Below are positions 50,968-59,350 of a DNA stretch of 64,000 bases, in pieces. Where the stretch lies: NCBI GenBank assembly GCA_943914465.1, contig CALUCD010000004.1, positions 1 through 64,000 on the forward strand. Direction: 5' to 3'. Origin of the DNA: an uncultured Corynebacterium sp. Its GTDB lineage: Bacteria > Actinomycetota > Actinomycetes > Mycobacteriales > Mycobacteriaceae. The translations under genes were made by a program, and so were the position numbers. Position 1 is the stretch's first letter; the number at the start of each line of letters is the position of its first letter. The notes below the pieces were generated by a model, which was not told the DNA's origin, searched no databases, and saw only the letters and a list, made by a program, of their open reading frames with translations.

Positions 50968-50982
50968 TTTCCACTGTGGAAA
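50968..50982. promoter_or_regulatory. Perfect palindrome operator upstream of the regulator operon
   Basis: TTTCCACTGTGGAAA is a perfect inverted repeat (7-bp arms, one-base centre) between the operon's start codon and its presumed promoter. The typical position for autoregulation by the winged-helix protein encoded in the operon. Confidence 0.6.
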
Positions 50983-51008
50983 GCAAGGGGTGTTGGACCG
51001 CAGGAGCG

Positions 51009-51293
51009 CTAGCGCTCCGGGCGGTCAGTGTCCTCCACGCCAACGCCGTCGGTTGAACGCTCATACTGCGCCGGGGTGGCACCGTGTTCACCGGGGGTCA
51101 CATCCTCGCTGCCGCGCACGGCTTCCTGGTCCGCATCACTGAAGTCGCCGAACGAGCCAGCGTCATCCGGTTCATTGCCGATGCGCCGGGTGGCGGCATC
51201 TAACAACCGGTCGGTCTCACTGTCGGCACCGTGCGCACCTGCCCCTGCCGCGCTGTCGGCGCTAGCGTTTTCGTAGTTCGGGTTGTTTGCCAT
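51009..51293 (-). CDS. Small acidic, probably disordered protein
   Basis: 94 residues from ATG 51293, with GAGGAGG 8 bp upstream (inside the end of the previous small gene). Rich in Asp, Glu, Gly, Ala and Ser, with no hydrophobic core (NPNYENASADSAAGAGAHG, FGDFSDADQEAVRGSEDV). Starts 3 bp after the stop of the 48-residue gene, so the two form a unit. No family recognised. Confidence 0.65.
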   Translation of the reverse strand: MANNPNYENASADSAAGAGAHGADSETDRLLDAATRRIGNEPDDAGSFGDFSDADQEAVRGSEDVTPGEHGATPAQYERSTDGVGVEDTDRPER

Positions 51294-51296
51294 GGT

Positions 51297-51443
51297 TTAT
51301 GCCTCCTCGTTGGTCTCGTTTGCCTGGTCGGTGGCGTCGTCTTGCGGGGCGTCGTCGTTGTGCAAATCAGCCCGTGCGTCCGGATCCCCCAGGTTGTCAA
51401 CACTGTCTTCGGTCTTCGGTGGGCGGCTGGTGGAATCGGCCAT
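51297..51443 (-). CDS. 48-residue acidic protein
   Basis: ATG 51443 to TAA 51297, preceded by AAAGGAG with 7-bp spacing. The 48 residues are strongly acidic (TEDSVDNLGDPDARADLHND, then DDATDQANETNEEA) and probably disordered. It shares composition with the next gene downstream and is probably cotranscribed. Too short for many gene finders. Confidence 0.65.
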   Translation of the reverse strand: MADSTSRPPKTEDSVDNLGDPDARADLHNDDAPQDDATDQANETNEEA

Positions 51444-51550
51444 GATGCGCTCCTTTGCGGTCATTTGCATTTGCTGTCATCAACGCATGCGTATCTGCAT
51501 GTGGTTTGGTACTGCCACAGCGTACCGATTCTTCGGCGGCCCACGCCTGC

Positions 51551-51648
51551 GTTTCCCGCTATCGCGGGGCCGGTAATAGCGGGAAACGGCGCACCCGCGC
51601 GGCACCGACCTGGGCAGATGCAACCGGTGCCAGACTATTTCCCGCTAT
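51551..51648. repeat. Three copies of TTTCCCGCTAT
   Basis: GTTTCCCGCTAT (51551-51562) and its exact inverse ATAGCGGGAAAC (51576-51587) form a 12-bp-arm hairpin with a 13-base loop; a third copy, TTTCCCGCTAT, is at 51638-51648. The 287-bp region from 51444 to 51730 has no gene. It could be a regulator site upstream of the small acidic genes, or part of a small RNA. Confidence 0.6.
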
Positions 51649-51730
51649 CACCCCTACCGCCACAGCGGCAAACGCACCCACCTCAACCCAGTCTTAACCC
51701 GCAGCCCACCCCAACGAGGCAAAAAAATGG

Positions 51731-51804
51731 TGCCCCCAGCAGGACTCGAACCCGCGACACACCGGGTAGAAGCCGGTTGCTCTAATCCACTGAGCTATGG
51801 AGGC
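51731..51804 (-). tRNA. tRNA-Arg(TCT)
   Basis: Reverse strand: acceptor GCCTCCA pairs with TGGGGGC (one T-G), discriminator A, and CCA is encoded in the next three bases (51730-51728), followed by a run of seven T. The anticodon loop CTTCTAC gives TCT. Confidence 0.93.
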
Positions 51805-51880
51805 AGATGGGCAATACGAAGGCGCATCTACGCATACGTCTTAACGAAAAACCCAGCAAGCATTGTAGCGCAGTAGGGTA

Positions 51881-53896
51881 ATGGCCATGTCTGAGCGCAT
51901 CAACACTCCGGAACCTACGCGAGCGGTGCGAGCGGCATGGCCGTTCTACTTGACCGTGATCGTGCTTGCGGGTGTGCTAGCTGGCGGGGTTGCCCAGGCC
52001 TTCGTAGGGGAGTCGCTGGCGGCACTCGGCATCCCGGACCCGGGCATTGCCACCACCTTCGGCCTGCCGGCGTTGCGTGGAGTGGCGTGGATGTTGGCGG
52101 CACTGGCGGTCGGGTCGTTTTTGTTTTCGGCGTTTCTCATTCCGCCGAGGCTGCACGGAGCCGAACCAGCCAGCGGCGATCTCAACGGCGCGCCGCTAAC
52201 GGTCGATGGTCATATTGCCTCGCGCACTGGGGCGTGGGCGTCCGCGGGGCTTGCGCTTGTCGGTATCACCATGATTCCGCTTGTGCTTTCCGACGTCTCC
52301 GGCCAGCCCCTCACCACCGTCTTGTTCCAGCCAAGCGCGTGGTCGATGGCCATCGAGCAGGTACAAGACGCGCAGGTGTGGTTGCTCGTCGCGGTGTTCG
52401 CCGGGATGGTGGCGGCGGGCGGGTTCATCGCGTCGCATTGGTGGCCTCAGGTCGCATTGTTGGTTGGTGCGGTGGTGGCGATTCTGCCGCTTGCGTTGAC
52501 CGGCCACTCGGCGACCGGCGGTAATCACGACTACGGGACGAACTCGTTTCTTTGGCATCTGGTGTTCATGATGGTGTGGGTCGGTGCGTTGATGGCTCTC
52601 GTCGCGCATGGGCGCCGGCTGGGCCCCGGGTTGGAGTCGGCGGTGCGGCGGTATTCGCGTGTCGCGTTGTTCGCGTTTGTTGCCATGCTCATCTCTGGGT
52701 TGGTGAACGCGGCGGTGCGGGTCCAGTTGGCTGATCTGACGCAGTACCACTATGGCTGGGTGCTTATTGCCAAGGTGGTGGGGTTGGTCATACTCGGTGG
52801 GTTTGGCTATTGGCACCGCAGCATCACTATTCCGGCGCTGGGTCGCGATCCGCGTGGGTTTACCCGGCTCGCTGCGGTGGAGGTGGGCGTGATGGCTGCC
52901 GTAGCGGGGTTGGCGGCCACCCTTGGGCGCACCCCGCCGCCCCCGCCGCGGGACCCGAATTTGAGTCAAATGCAGGTGCAGATGGGCTACAACCTCACCG
53001 AGCCGCTGACGTGGTCAAACTGGCTCACCTTGTGGCGCTTTGAGCTGTTGTTCAGTGTGATTGCCATTCTCCTCGCGGGGTATTACCTGCACCTGGTGCG
53101 CCGGGTGCCTGGATGGCGGACGTCGCGTACGGTGTGGTGGTTGCTTGGCTGCGCCACAGTTGTGGTCACCCTGTCGTCCCGGCTGGGGATGCACATGCCG
53201 GCGGCGTACTCAGCACATATGACGGTGCACATGATCTTGTCTATGGCGGTGCCGGTGTTCCTTGTGCTCGGTGCACCGCTGACCTTGGTGCGTGAAGCGT
53301 ACCCGGCGGGCGAGTTCAACCCGCGCATGTGGGTGGAAAGTTTCCAGCGCAGCAGATTTGTGAAGGTCATTACCTATCCGCCCATAAGCCTCGCGCAGTT
53401 CATTGTCTTCTTCTATGCGCTGTACGTGTTCATCCCGCTCTATGAGTTGATGATCTCTGAGCACGCGGGCCACGTGATCATGAACGCGGTGTTTTTGGTC
53501 TCTGGCTACTTTTATTTCTGGGAGCTTATTGGCCCGGATGAGATCCCGTCGCGCGCGAGCGCGAAGGTTCGTCTTGCCTGGCTGTGGGTTTCTATGCCGA
53601 TCCACCTGTTCATGGGTGTTTACCTCATGCAGCTCAACGTGGTGATGGCTGAGTCTTTCTACCAATCGTTGGAGCTGCCGTGGAACCCGGACCTGCTGGC
53701 GGATCAGAAGGTTGGTGGCGGTATCGGTTGGGCGTCTGGTTCGTTCCCGCTCGTGATCGTTTTCGGTGTGTTGTTTCGCCAGTGGTTGGTGGAGGATCGG
53801 GCGGAGTCGCGCGAGGTTGACCGTATTGCGGATGAGACGGATGATGAGGAATGGCGGCGCTACAATGAAATGCTGGCGCAGTACAACCGCTCTTAG
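51881..53896 (+). CDS. CopD-CtaG fusion membrane protein
   Basis: 671 residues, with about fourteen hydrophobic segments. The N-terminal half (to about 355) is a CopD-like copper-transfer domain (HSATGGNHDYGTNSFLWHL, WHRSITIPALGRD); the C-terminal half is a caa3-type CtaG domain (HMPAAYSAHMTVHMILSM, GAPLTLVREAYP, ISEHAGHVIMN). Many His/Met residues fit copper handling for oxidase assembly. Same fusion as Rv0102. It may serve the aa3 oxidase whose CtaD is encoded at 30516. Confidence 0.9.
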   Translation: MAMSERINTPEPTRAVRAAWPFYLTVIVLAGVLAGGVAQAFVGESLAALGIPDPGIATTFGLPALRGVAWMLAALAVGSFLFSAFLIPPRLHGAEPASGDLNGAPLTVDGHIASRTGAWASAGLALVGITMIPLVLSDVSGQPLTTVLFQPSAWSMAIEQVQDAQVWLLVAVFAGMVAAGGFIASHWWPQVALLVGAVVAILPLALTGHSATGGNHDYGTNSFLWHLVFMMVWVGALMALVAHGRRLGPGLESAVRRYSRVALFAFVAMLISGLVNAAVRVQLADLTQYHYGWVLIAKVVGLVILGGFGYWHRSITIPALGRDPRGFTRLAAVEVGVMAAVAGLAATLGRTPPPPPRDPNLSQMQVQMGYNLTEPLTWSNWLTLWRFELLFSVIAILLAGYYLHLVRRVPGWRTSRTVWWLLGCATVVVTLSSRLGMHMPAAYSAHMTVHMILSMAVPVFLVLGAPLTLVREAYPAGEFNPRMWVESFQRSRFVKVITYPPISLAQFIVFFYALYVFIPLYELMISEHAGHVIMNAVFLVSGYFYFWELIGPDEIPSRASAKVRLAWLWVSMPIHLFMGVYLMQLNVVMAESFYQSLELPWNPDLLADQKVGGGIGWASGSFPLVIVFGVLFRQWLVEDRAESREVDRIADETDDEEWRRYNEMLAQYNRS

Positions 53897-53915
53897 CTGG
53901 GAAATCTTCGTGCTC

Positions 53916-54003
53916 TGTGGATAGATTTTTCGCTATCCACAACCCGGGCGTCCCCACCCTTTTTAATTCGTATATTTCGTGTAATGATGGTTACGCACGA
54001 AAT
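53916..54003. promoter_or_regulatory. Two palindromes upstream of ssb
   Basis: TGTGGATAG (53916-53924) and CTATCCACA (53933-53941) form a hairpin whose arms are each one base from a DnaA box (TTATCCACA). Further on, ATTTCGTGTAA (53974-53984) and TTA-CG-CACGAAAT (53991-54003) form a wide palindrome that overlaps a TATATT at 53971; it may be an operator. T-run after the first hairpin is CCCTTTTT only, so it could also end the ctaG message. Confidence 0.45.
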
Positions 54004-54032
54004 CAACATCGATTTGGAAAGGGGGGCCCGCC

Positions 54033-54629
54033 GTGGGCACCACATTCGTCACCATCCAAGGAAACCTCACTGCAGATCCGGACTACACCCGCTTCGAAGA
54101 GACCCAGACCCAGCTGACCAAATTCCGCATCGCTGCTTCGAAGCGCCGTCCAACTGGGCAGACAGACCACAACGGTAAGGAAATTTGGGAGGACACCGAT
54201 CAGCTGTATATCGACGTCGACTGCTGGGGAGAACTCGCTGCAAACACCCGCGTCTCACTGCGCAAGGGCCACCCCGTCACAGTCACGGGAAAGCTGGTCA
54301 CTGAATCTTGGCAGGAGCGTCCGGCGGACGGCTCGGCTTCTTCAGGCAGCCAAATCCGCTCGAAGATCATGCTCAAGGCCACCCAGGTCTCGTTTGATCT
54401 GTCGCACTTCCAGGTCAACTCGGTGAAAACGACGAGCGTGTCCAATACGCTTCCCGGGCATCGGCCACTGTCAGTGAAGTCCGCGGACGGCTTCGACCCG
54501 AATGAGGGGCTCGATGCGCGTGCGTTTGATGACGATTCCGCCAAGGACACAAGCGCGGAGGCATCGGCATCGCCGACTGCGAAGACATCGAAGACAGCGC
54601 AGACAGCGCACGCGCCAGCACCGTTCTGA
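54033..54629 (+). CDS. Single-stranded DNA-binding protein (paralogue)
   Basis: 198 residues from GTG 54033 with GGAAAGGGGGG upstream. OB-fold at about 1-125 (TTFVTIQGNLTADPDYTRFE, CWGELAANTRVSLRKGHPV, VTGKLVTESWQ), then a Ser/Thr/Ala/Lys tail. The C-terminus ends APAPF; the acidic DDDIPF tip that recruits replication partners in the main SSB is not there. This and its place beside ettA (like Rv2478c) suggest the second, non-replicative SSB of actinobacteria. Confidence 0.88.
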   Translation: MGTTFVTIQGNLTADPDYTRFEETQTQLTKFRIAASKRRPTGQTDHNGKEIWEDTDQLYIDVDCWGELAANTRVSLRKGHPVTVTGKLVTESWQERPADGSASSGSQIRSKIMLKATQVSFDLSHFQVNSVKTTSVSNTLPGHRPLSVKSADGFDPNEGLDARAFDDDSAKDTSAEASASPTAKTSKTAQTAHAPAPF

Positions 54630-54739
54630 AACCGCCGTTGAGCGGGGACGTGTCCCATTCGCTGGGCTGGGTGGGGCACGTATGCGTGAGGTACCCTGTG
54701 TGATGCATTTATAGTTCGCTCAATCAAGGGGATTTTTTC

Positions 54740-56410
54740 GTGGCTGAGTTCATCTACACGATGAAAAATGTGCGTCGCGCAATCGGCGACAAGGTCATTT
54801 TGGACAACGTCACCATGGCCTTTTATCCCGGCGCCAAGATTGGTGTTGTGGGCCCGAATGGTGCGGGCAAATCGTCGTTACTCAAAATCATGGCAGGTAT
54901 TGACCAGCCGAATAACGGCGAAGCGTTCCTGCAGCCAGGTGCGACGGTTGGCATTTTGCTGCAGGAACCTCCCTTGAATGAGGAGAAAACCGTACGCGAG
55001 AACGTTGAGGAAGGCCTCGGCGACATCTTTGCTAAGAAGCAGCGCTTCGAGGAGATCGCCGAGGAGATGGCGACGAACTATTCAGATGAGCTCATGGAAG
55101 AAATGGGCAAACTCCAAGAGGAGCTCGACGCAGCGGATGCCTGGGAGGTTGATTCGAAGATTGAGCAGGCGATGGAGGCGCTGCGTTGCCCACCTTCGGA
55201 CTCGCCGGTGACGAACTTGTCGGGTGGTGAGCGTCGCCGCGTGGCGCTGGCGAAGCTGTTGCTTTCAGAGCCAGACCTGCTGCTGTTGGACGAGCCCACC
55301 AACCACCTTGACGCTGAATCTGTGCTCTGGTTGGAAAAGCACTTGCAGTCCTACCCGGGTGCGGTGCTGGCGATCACGCACGACCGCTACTTCTTGGACA
55401 ATGTGGCTGAGTGGATCTGCGAGGTTGACCGCGGAAAGCTGTACCCCTACGAGGGCAACTACTCCACCTACTTGGAGAAGAAGGCTGAGCGTCTTGAGGT
55501 CGCGGGCAAGAAGGACCAGAAGCTGCAGAAGCGTTTGAAAAACGAGCTGGAATGGGTGCGTTCTTCCCCGAAGGCGCGTCAGGCGAAGAACAAAGCCCGT
55601 CTGGAGCGCTACGAGGAGATGGCAGCCGAGGCGGAGCAGTATAAGAAGCTCGACTTCGAAGAGATCCAGATCCCGACCCCGCCGCGGCTGGGCAACAAGG
55701 TCGTTGAGGTTGATGAGTTGGACAAGGGCTTCGACGATCGTGTGTTGATCAAGGACCTCTCGTTCACGCTGCCTCGCAACGGTATCGTCGGCGTGATTGG
55801 CCCCAACGGTGTGGGCAAGACCACGTTGTTCAAGACCATCGTGGGCTTGGAGGATCCGGACGGTGGATCGGTTGAGGTGGGCGATACCGTTCAGCTGTCG
55901 TACGTGGACCAGAACCGTGCGAACATCGACCCCGAGAAAACGGTGTGGGAAGTGGTCTCGGATGGGTTGGACTACATCCACGTTGGACAAAACGAAATGC
56001 CGTCACGCGCCTATCTGTCAGCCTTCGGGTTCAAGGGCCCCGATCAGCAGAAGCCGTCCAAGGTGCTCTCTGGCGGTGAGCGCAACCGGCTGAACCTCGC
56101 GCTGACGCTGAAGCAGGGCGGGAACTTGATTCTGCTTGACGAGCCGACCAACGACCTGGATGTTGAAACCCTTGGTTCGCTTGAAAACGCGCTGCAGAGC
56201 TTCCCGGGCTGCGCGGTGGTCATTTCCCACGACCGGTGGTTCTTGGATCGCACCTGCACCCACATCCTTGCGTGGGAAGGCAACATCGAGGAAGGCAAGT
56301 GGTTCTGGTTCGAGGGCAACTTCGGCGACTACGAGCGCAACAAGATTGAGCGTCTCGGCGAGGAAGCTGCAAAACCGTCGCGGGTGACGCACCGCAAGCT
56401 CACCCGCTAG
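54740..56410 (+). CDS. ettA: Energy-dependent translational throttle protein EttA
   Basis: 556 residues from GTG 54740. A soluble ABC-F protein with two ATPase cassettes: Walker A GPNGAGKSS and GPNGVGKTT, signatures LSGGERRR and LSGGERNR, Walker B LLLLDEPTNHLD and LILLDEPTNDLD. The linker (about 240-310) with WVRSSPKARQAKNKARLERY is the EttA P-site tRNA-interaction motif. Binds the ribosomal E site and gates the first peptide bonds by energy state. Ends in a basic tail. Confidence 0.95.
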   Translation: MAEFIYTMKNVRRAIGDKVILDNVTMAFYPGAKIGVVGPNGAGKSSLLKIMAGIDQPNNGEAFLQPGATVGILLQEPPLNEEKTVRENVEEGLGDIFAKKQRFEEIAEEMATNYSDELMEEMGKLQEELDAADAWEVDSKIEQAMEALRCPPSDSPVTNLSGGERRRVALAKLLLSEPDLLLLDEPTNHLDAESVLWLEKHLQSYPGAVLAITHDRYFLDNVAEWICEVDRGKLYPYEGNYSTYLEKKAERLEVAGKKDQKLQKRLKNELEWVRSSPKARQAKNKARLERYEEMAAEAEQYKKLDFEEIQIPTPPRLGNKVVEVDELDKGFDDRVLIKDLSFTLPRNGIVGVIGPNGVGKTTLFKTIVGLEDPDGGSVEVGDTVQLSYVDQNRANIDPEKTVWEVVSDGLDYIHVGQNEMPSRAYLSAFGFKGPDQQKPSKVLSGGERNRLNLALTLKQGGNLILLDEPTNDLDVETLGSLENALQSFPGCAVVISHDRWFLDRTCTHILAWEGNIEEGKWFWFEGNFGDYERNKIERLGEEAAKPSRVTHRKLTR

Positions 56411-56536
56411 GGCGCCTTCGCAGCCCCCCGCCCGCGCAAGTTCGCACCGGCATTTGTGCGCAGGCGGGGGGATCACATCGCGAGTAGCGTTGGCCGGTGT
56501 TGGCAGGTACCAAACGAACAAGGGTGTGAATCTTCA

Positions 56537-56986
56537 ATGGCTGAAGCAAATGTTGTAGACAACGTCCACGTACACACAATCCCAGTTCGCTGGGGGGACT
56601 TCGACCGCTACGGGCATGTCACCAACTCCGCTTACATAGAGCTCGCTCAGGAGGCTCGGCTCGCGTTTGCGCAGGAGTTTTTCTACTCACAGGGCCATGA
56701 GTTCGTGGTGTTTGTGCGCCGCATTGAGGCGGATTACGTCCGCCCGCTGTTGCCGAGCACGGTTGAGGCGACGGTAGAAACGCAGGTGGTTCGGTTGGGG
56801 AACACCTCGTTTACCACTCGCCAGGAGATCAAAGATGCCCAGGGCCGCGTCTGCTGCGCGATTGAATGCGTGCAGGTCGCAGTGGACACAGCGACCACTT
56901 CGCCTCGTGAGATCACGAACAAGGAGATCGGCATCCTTTCTCAAACCGCGACGAGTACCGAGTCTGCGACAGCCGGTGGGCAGTAA
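56537..56986 (+). CDS. 4HBT-family acyl-CoA thioesterase
   Basis: 149 residues from ATG 56537; upstream frame to 56456 rejected for lack of similarity. Hot-dog fold signature VRWGDFDRYGHVTNSAYIEL (Asp near the N-terminus of the long helix), then EARLAFAQEFF and VRRIEADYVRPL. Hydrolyses acyl-CoA esters; substrate unknown. Same order as Rv2475c next to ettA. Confidence 0.9.
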   Translation: MAEANVVDNVHVHTIPVRWGDFDRYGHVTNSAYIELAQEARLAFAQEFFYSQGHEFVVFVRRIEADYVRPLLPSTVEATVETQVVRLGNTSFTTRQEIKDAQGRVCCAIECVQVAVDTATTSPREITNKEIGILSQTATSTESATAGGQ

Positions 56987-57016
56987 CAAGGACCAGGGGG
57001 CAGGGCGGCAAGCACG

Positions 57017-57655
57017 GTGATCACCCTCGATGTTTCTGCGGGGGCTCGAGGGCTTGCTGCCCTCGTTGGTAGGGCGGTTGCCCTCGACCAGATGGCGGTT
57101 GCACGCTTTCAGCTGCTCGGCGAAGGCCTCGTTGATGTCTTTGTCACAACCCCCTTCGACTGCATTGCCGCGCGCCGGATAGAGGGGGCGGTGTCCCGTG
57201 ATGGCGCCGTGGTCACTGCCCGTCAGCTCCTCGACGCCCTGCGCGATGCACCGCGGGGCGAGTGGCGGGAGATCGGCCCTGCTGTTGACGCCAGCTGGCC
57301 CGGCGCGCTGCCGCCGGCAGGGGGCTTCGCCGAGCGTGACACCGTGCCGGTGGCGGTGGCTCACCAGCTGGCCAATGAGGGCCGTTCGCTTGCCCGGCAG
57401 TTTTCAGGCCCGGCTGGGCCGCCGAAATCGTTGATGAACGCGGTGGTGCTCACTGTGGCCTCCGAGTCTGATCAGCCGGTGGAGATCCCGATGAGGATGG
57501 TGTTTGCCTGCACCGCACTCGGCTTGATCCCAAACGCTGCGGCCTCTATTGAGGTGCCGCGGCACCTGCGCATCGCCACAGCTGGTAGATGGATCCGCCT
57601 CGACGCTCCCTTTGGTTCGGTGTACTACAACCAGGGTTTCGATTTACTGGGGTGA
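57017..57655 (+). CDS. Conserved hypothetical protein (Rv2474c position)
   Basis: 212 residues from GTG 57017, no signal peptide or membrane segment, Ala/Gly/Val-rich, ending VYYNQGFDLLG. Follows the thioesterase by 30 bp and overlaps the end of glbO by 12 bp tail to tail. No known domain seen by eye; the position equals Rv2474c. Confidence 0.8.
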   Translation: MITLDVSAGARGLAALVGRAVALDQMAVARFQLLGEGLVDVFVTTPFDCIAARRIEGAVSRDGAVVTARQLLDALRDAPRGEWREIGPAVDASWPGALPPAGGFAERDTVPVAVAHQLANEGRSLARQFSGPAGPPKSLMNAVVLTVASESDQPVEIPMRMVFACTALGLIPNAAASIEVPRHLRIATAGRWIRLDAPFGSVYYNQGFDLLG

Positions 57656-58081
57656 CCCATCAGCGGGCTGATTGATCATCATGTAAGCAACGCGTTGCAT
57701 GTGGTTGAACAGCTGGGCGCGGTAGGCAGGCGGGAGTGCGTCTGCGTCGAACTGGTCGAGGGAGTTTTCCATCAGCTCTAACCACCGTTCGGCTTCGCGC
57801 TCGCCGATGGGGAAGGGGAAGTGGCGCCGCCGCAGCATCGGGTTGCCGCGTTCGTGTTGGTAAGTGCGCGGCCCGCCCCAGTACTGGCTCAGAAACCAGC
57901 GGAGCCGGTCTTCTGCCCCCGCCCAGTCATCCTGCGGGTACATGGGCCCGATGAGGTCGTCGTGTTTGACTTGGGCGTAGAAGCCGGCGACGAGGGTGGT
58001 GAAAAAGGGCTCGCCGCCTAACGCGTCGTAAAGCGAATGCTCCTCGGGAGGCGGCGGGGTCTGTGCTGGCGTGAGTTCCAT
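57644..58081 (-). CDS. glbO: Group II truncated haemoglobin
   Basis: 145 residues from ATG 58081. TrHbO features: SLYDALGGEPFFTTLVAGFY, GPMYP (CD region), WGGPRTY and RRRHFPFPIG with the proximal His, and the Tyr/Trp pocket residues. Binds oxygen very tightly and is linked to lipid and respiratory redox chemistry in mycobacteria. Divergent from metB. Confidence 0.94.
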   Translation of the reverse strand: MELTPAQTPPPPEEHSLYDALGGEPFFTTLVAGFYAQVKHDDLIGPMYPQDDWAGAEDRLRWFLSQYWGGPRTYQHERGNPMLRRRHFPFPIGEREAERWLELMENSLDQFDADALPPAYRAQLFNHMQRVAYMMINQPADGSPQ

Positions 58082-58102
58082 TAGCACTAAACTACCCGCA
58101 AA

Positions 58103-58118
58103 TGAACCGCTTGGTCTA
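58103..58118 (+). promoter_or_regulatory. Candidate McbR-like box upstream of metB
   Basis: TGAAC-CGCTTG-GTCTA fits TAGAC-N6-GTCTA in 8 of 10 defined positions, 38 bp before the metB start. It would tie metB to the same sulfur regulator as cysK. Confidence 0.3.
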
Positions 58119-58155
58119 GTGTGTGCAAGTACGACGTGCGACGAAAGGTGATGCA

Positions 58156-59337
58156 GTGACTGCAGGCTCAGGCTCCTCAACTCGGGCTATCCACGCGGGG
58201 TATGAACCGGATGGTCTTTACGGGCCGATCAACACCCCTATCTATGCCTCCACCACGTTTGCCCAGGATGGCTTGGCAAAACTGCGTGGCGGATATGAAT
58301 ACACGCGGGTTGGAAACCCCACCATTACCGCGCTTGAGGAAACGGTGGCGGCGCTGGAGGGTGCTGACTTCGCGGTGGCATATGCCTCAGGAATGGCAGC
58401 GGTAGATACGGTGCTGCGGGTGTTGCTTCGCCCAGGTGATCACATTGTAATTGGCAGTGACGCATATGGGGGCACGTACCGTCTCATCCAGCAGGTGTTC
58501 ACGCAGTGGGGGATTGAAAACACGGTAGTGAACATGACTGATACGGCTGCGGTGGCGCAGGCGGTCCGGCCCAACACCAAGGTGGTGTGGGTGGAAAGCC
58601 CAACGAACCCGCTGCTTGACGTGGCTGACATCGCGGCGATTGCCAAGGTGAAAAAGGGCGCGAGCCTTGTGGTGGACAACACCTTCGCGTCCCCGTACCT
58701 GCAGCAGCCGTTCACGCTTGGTGCGGACGTGGTGGTGCACTCAACGACCAAGTACATCGGCGGGCACTCGGACGTTATCGGTGGGGTGGTGTGCGGCAAA
58801 CGCGGCCGGTTGGTAGACCAAGACCACCAGACCGCGCAGTTGGCCGACTTTGAGGAGCAACTGCGGTTCTTCTTCGGCTGGGTGGGCGCGATCCCTTCAC
58901 CGTTTGATAGCTACCTCACGGCCCGCGGTCTGAAGACCTTGCCGGTGCGCATGGAGCGCCATTGCGACAACGCTGAGGCGGTTGCGGAGTTTCTCAACAA
59001 CCACGACGCTGTGGCCAGGGTCTGTTATCCAGGGCTTGCATCCCACCCGGGCCACGAGATTGCCGCACGGCAGATGAAGCGCTTTGGCGGCATGGTCTCG
59101 GTGATCTTCCAGACTGAACAGCAAGCGAAGACGTTTTGCCTGTCCACCAAGCTGTTTTGTTTGGCGGAATCCCTTGGCGGGGTGGAAAGCCTCGTGGAGC
59201 ATCCGGCGAGCATGACGCACGTGAGCGTGGCCGGTTCTGCGCTCGAGGTGCCTCGTGAGCTGGTGCGCATCTCGGTGGGTATTGAGGATGCAGACGACTT
59301 GCTCACGGACCTCGCCCAGGCGCTCGACCGGCTCTAG
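58156..59337 (+). CDS. metB: Cystathionine gamma-synthase
   Basis: 393 residues from GTG 58156, with AAAGGTG 6 bp upstream. A PLP enzyme joining O-acetylhomoserine and cysteine to cystathionine, the transsulfuration route to methionine. Motifs: RAIHAGYEPDGLYGPINTPI, YEYTRVGNPT, ASGMAAVDTV, VDNTFASPYLQQP and the PLP-lysine loop HSTTKYIGGHSD. ESLGGVESL near the C-terminus separates the family from O-acetylhomoserine sulfhydrylase. Uses cysteine from CysE/CysK. Confidence 0.92.
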   Translation: MTAGSGSSTRAIHAGYEPDGLYGPINTPIYASTTFAQDGLAKLRGGYEYTRVGNPTITALEETVAALEGADFAVAYASGMAAVDTVLRVLLRPGDHIVIGSDAYGGTYRLIQQVFTQWGIENTVVNMTDTAAVAQAVRPNTKVVWVESPTNPLLDVADIAAIAKVKKGASLVVDNTFASPYLQQPFTLGADVVVHSTTKYIGGHSDVIGGVVCGKRGRLVDQDHQTAQLADFEEQLRFFFGWVGAIPSPFDSYLTARGLKTLPVRMERHCDNAEAVAEFLNNHDAVARVCYPGLASHPGHEIAARQMKRFGGMVSVIFQTEQQAKTFCLSTKLFCLAESLGGVESLVEHPASMTHVSVAGSALEVPRELVRISVGIEDADDLLTDLAQALDRL

Positions 59338-59350
59338 TACTCGGCGAGCT

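Noticed and set aside
51231..51785. A 184-codon plus-strand frame ending in tRNA-Arg
   Set aside because: Antisense to two small acidic genes with ribosome sites and reads through a tRNA; spurious.
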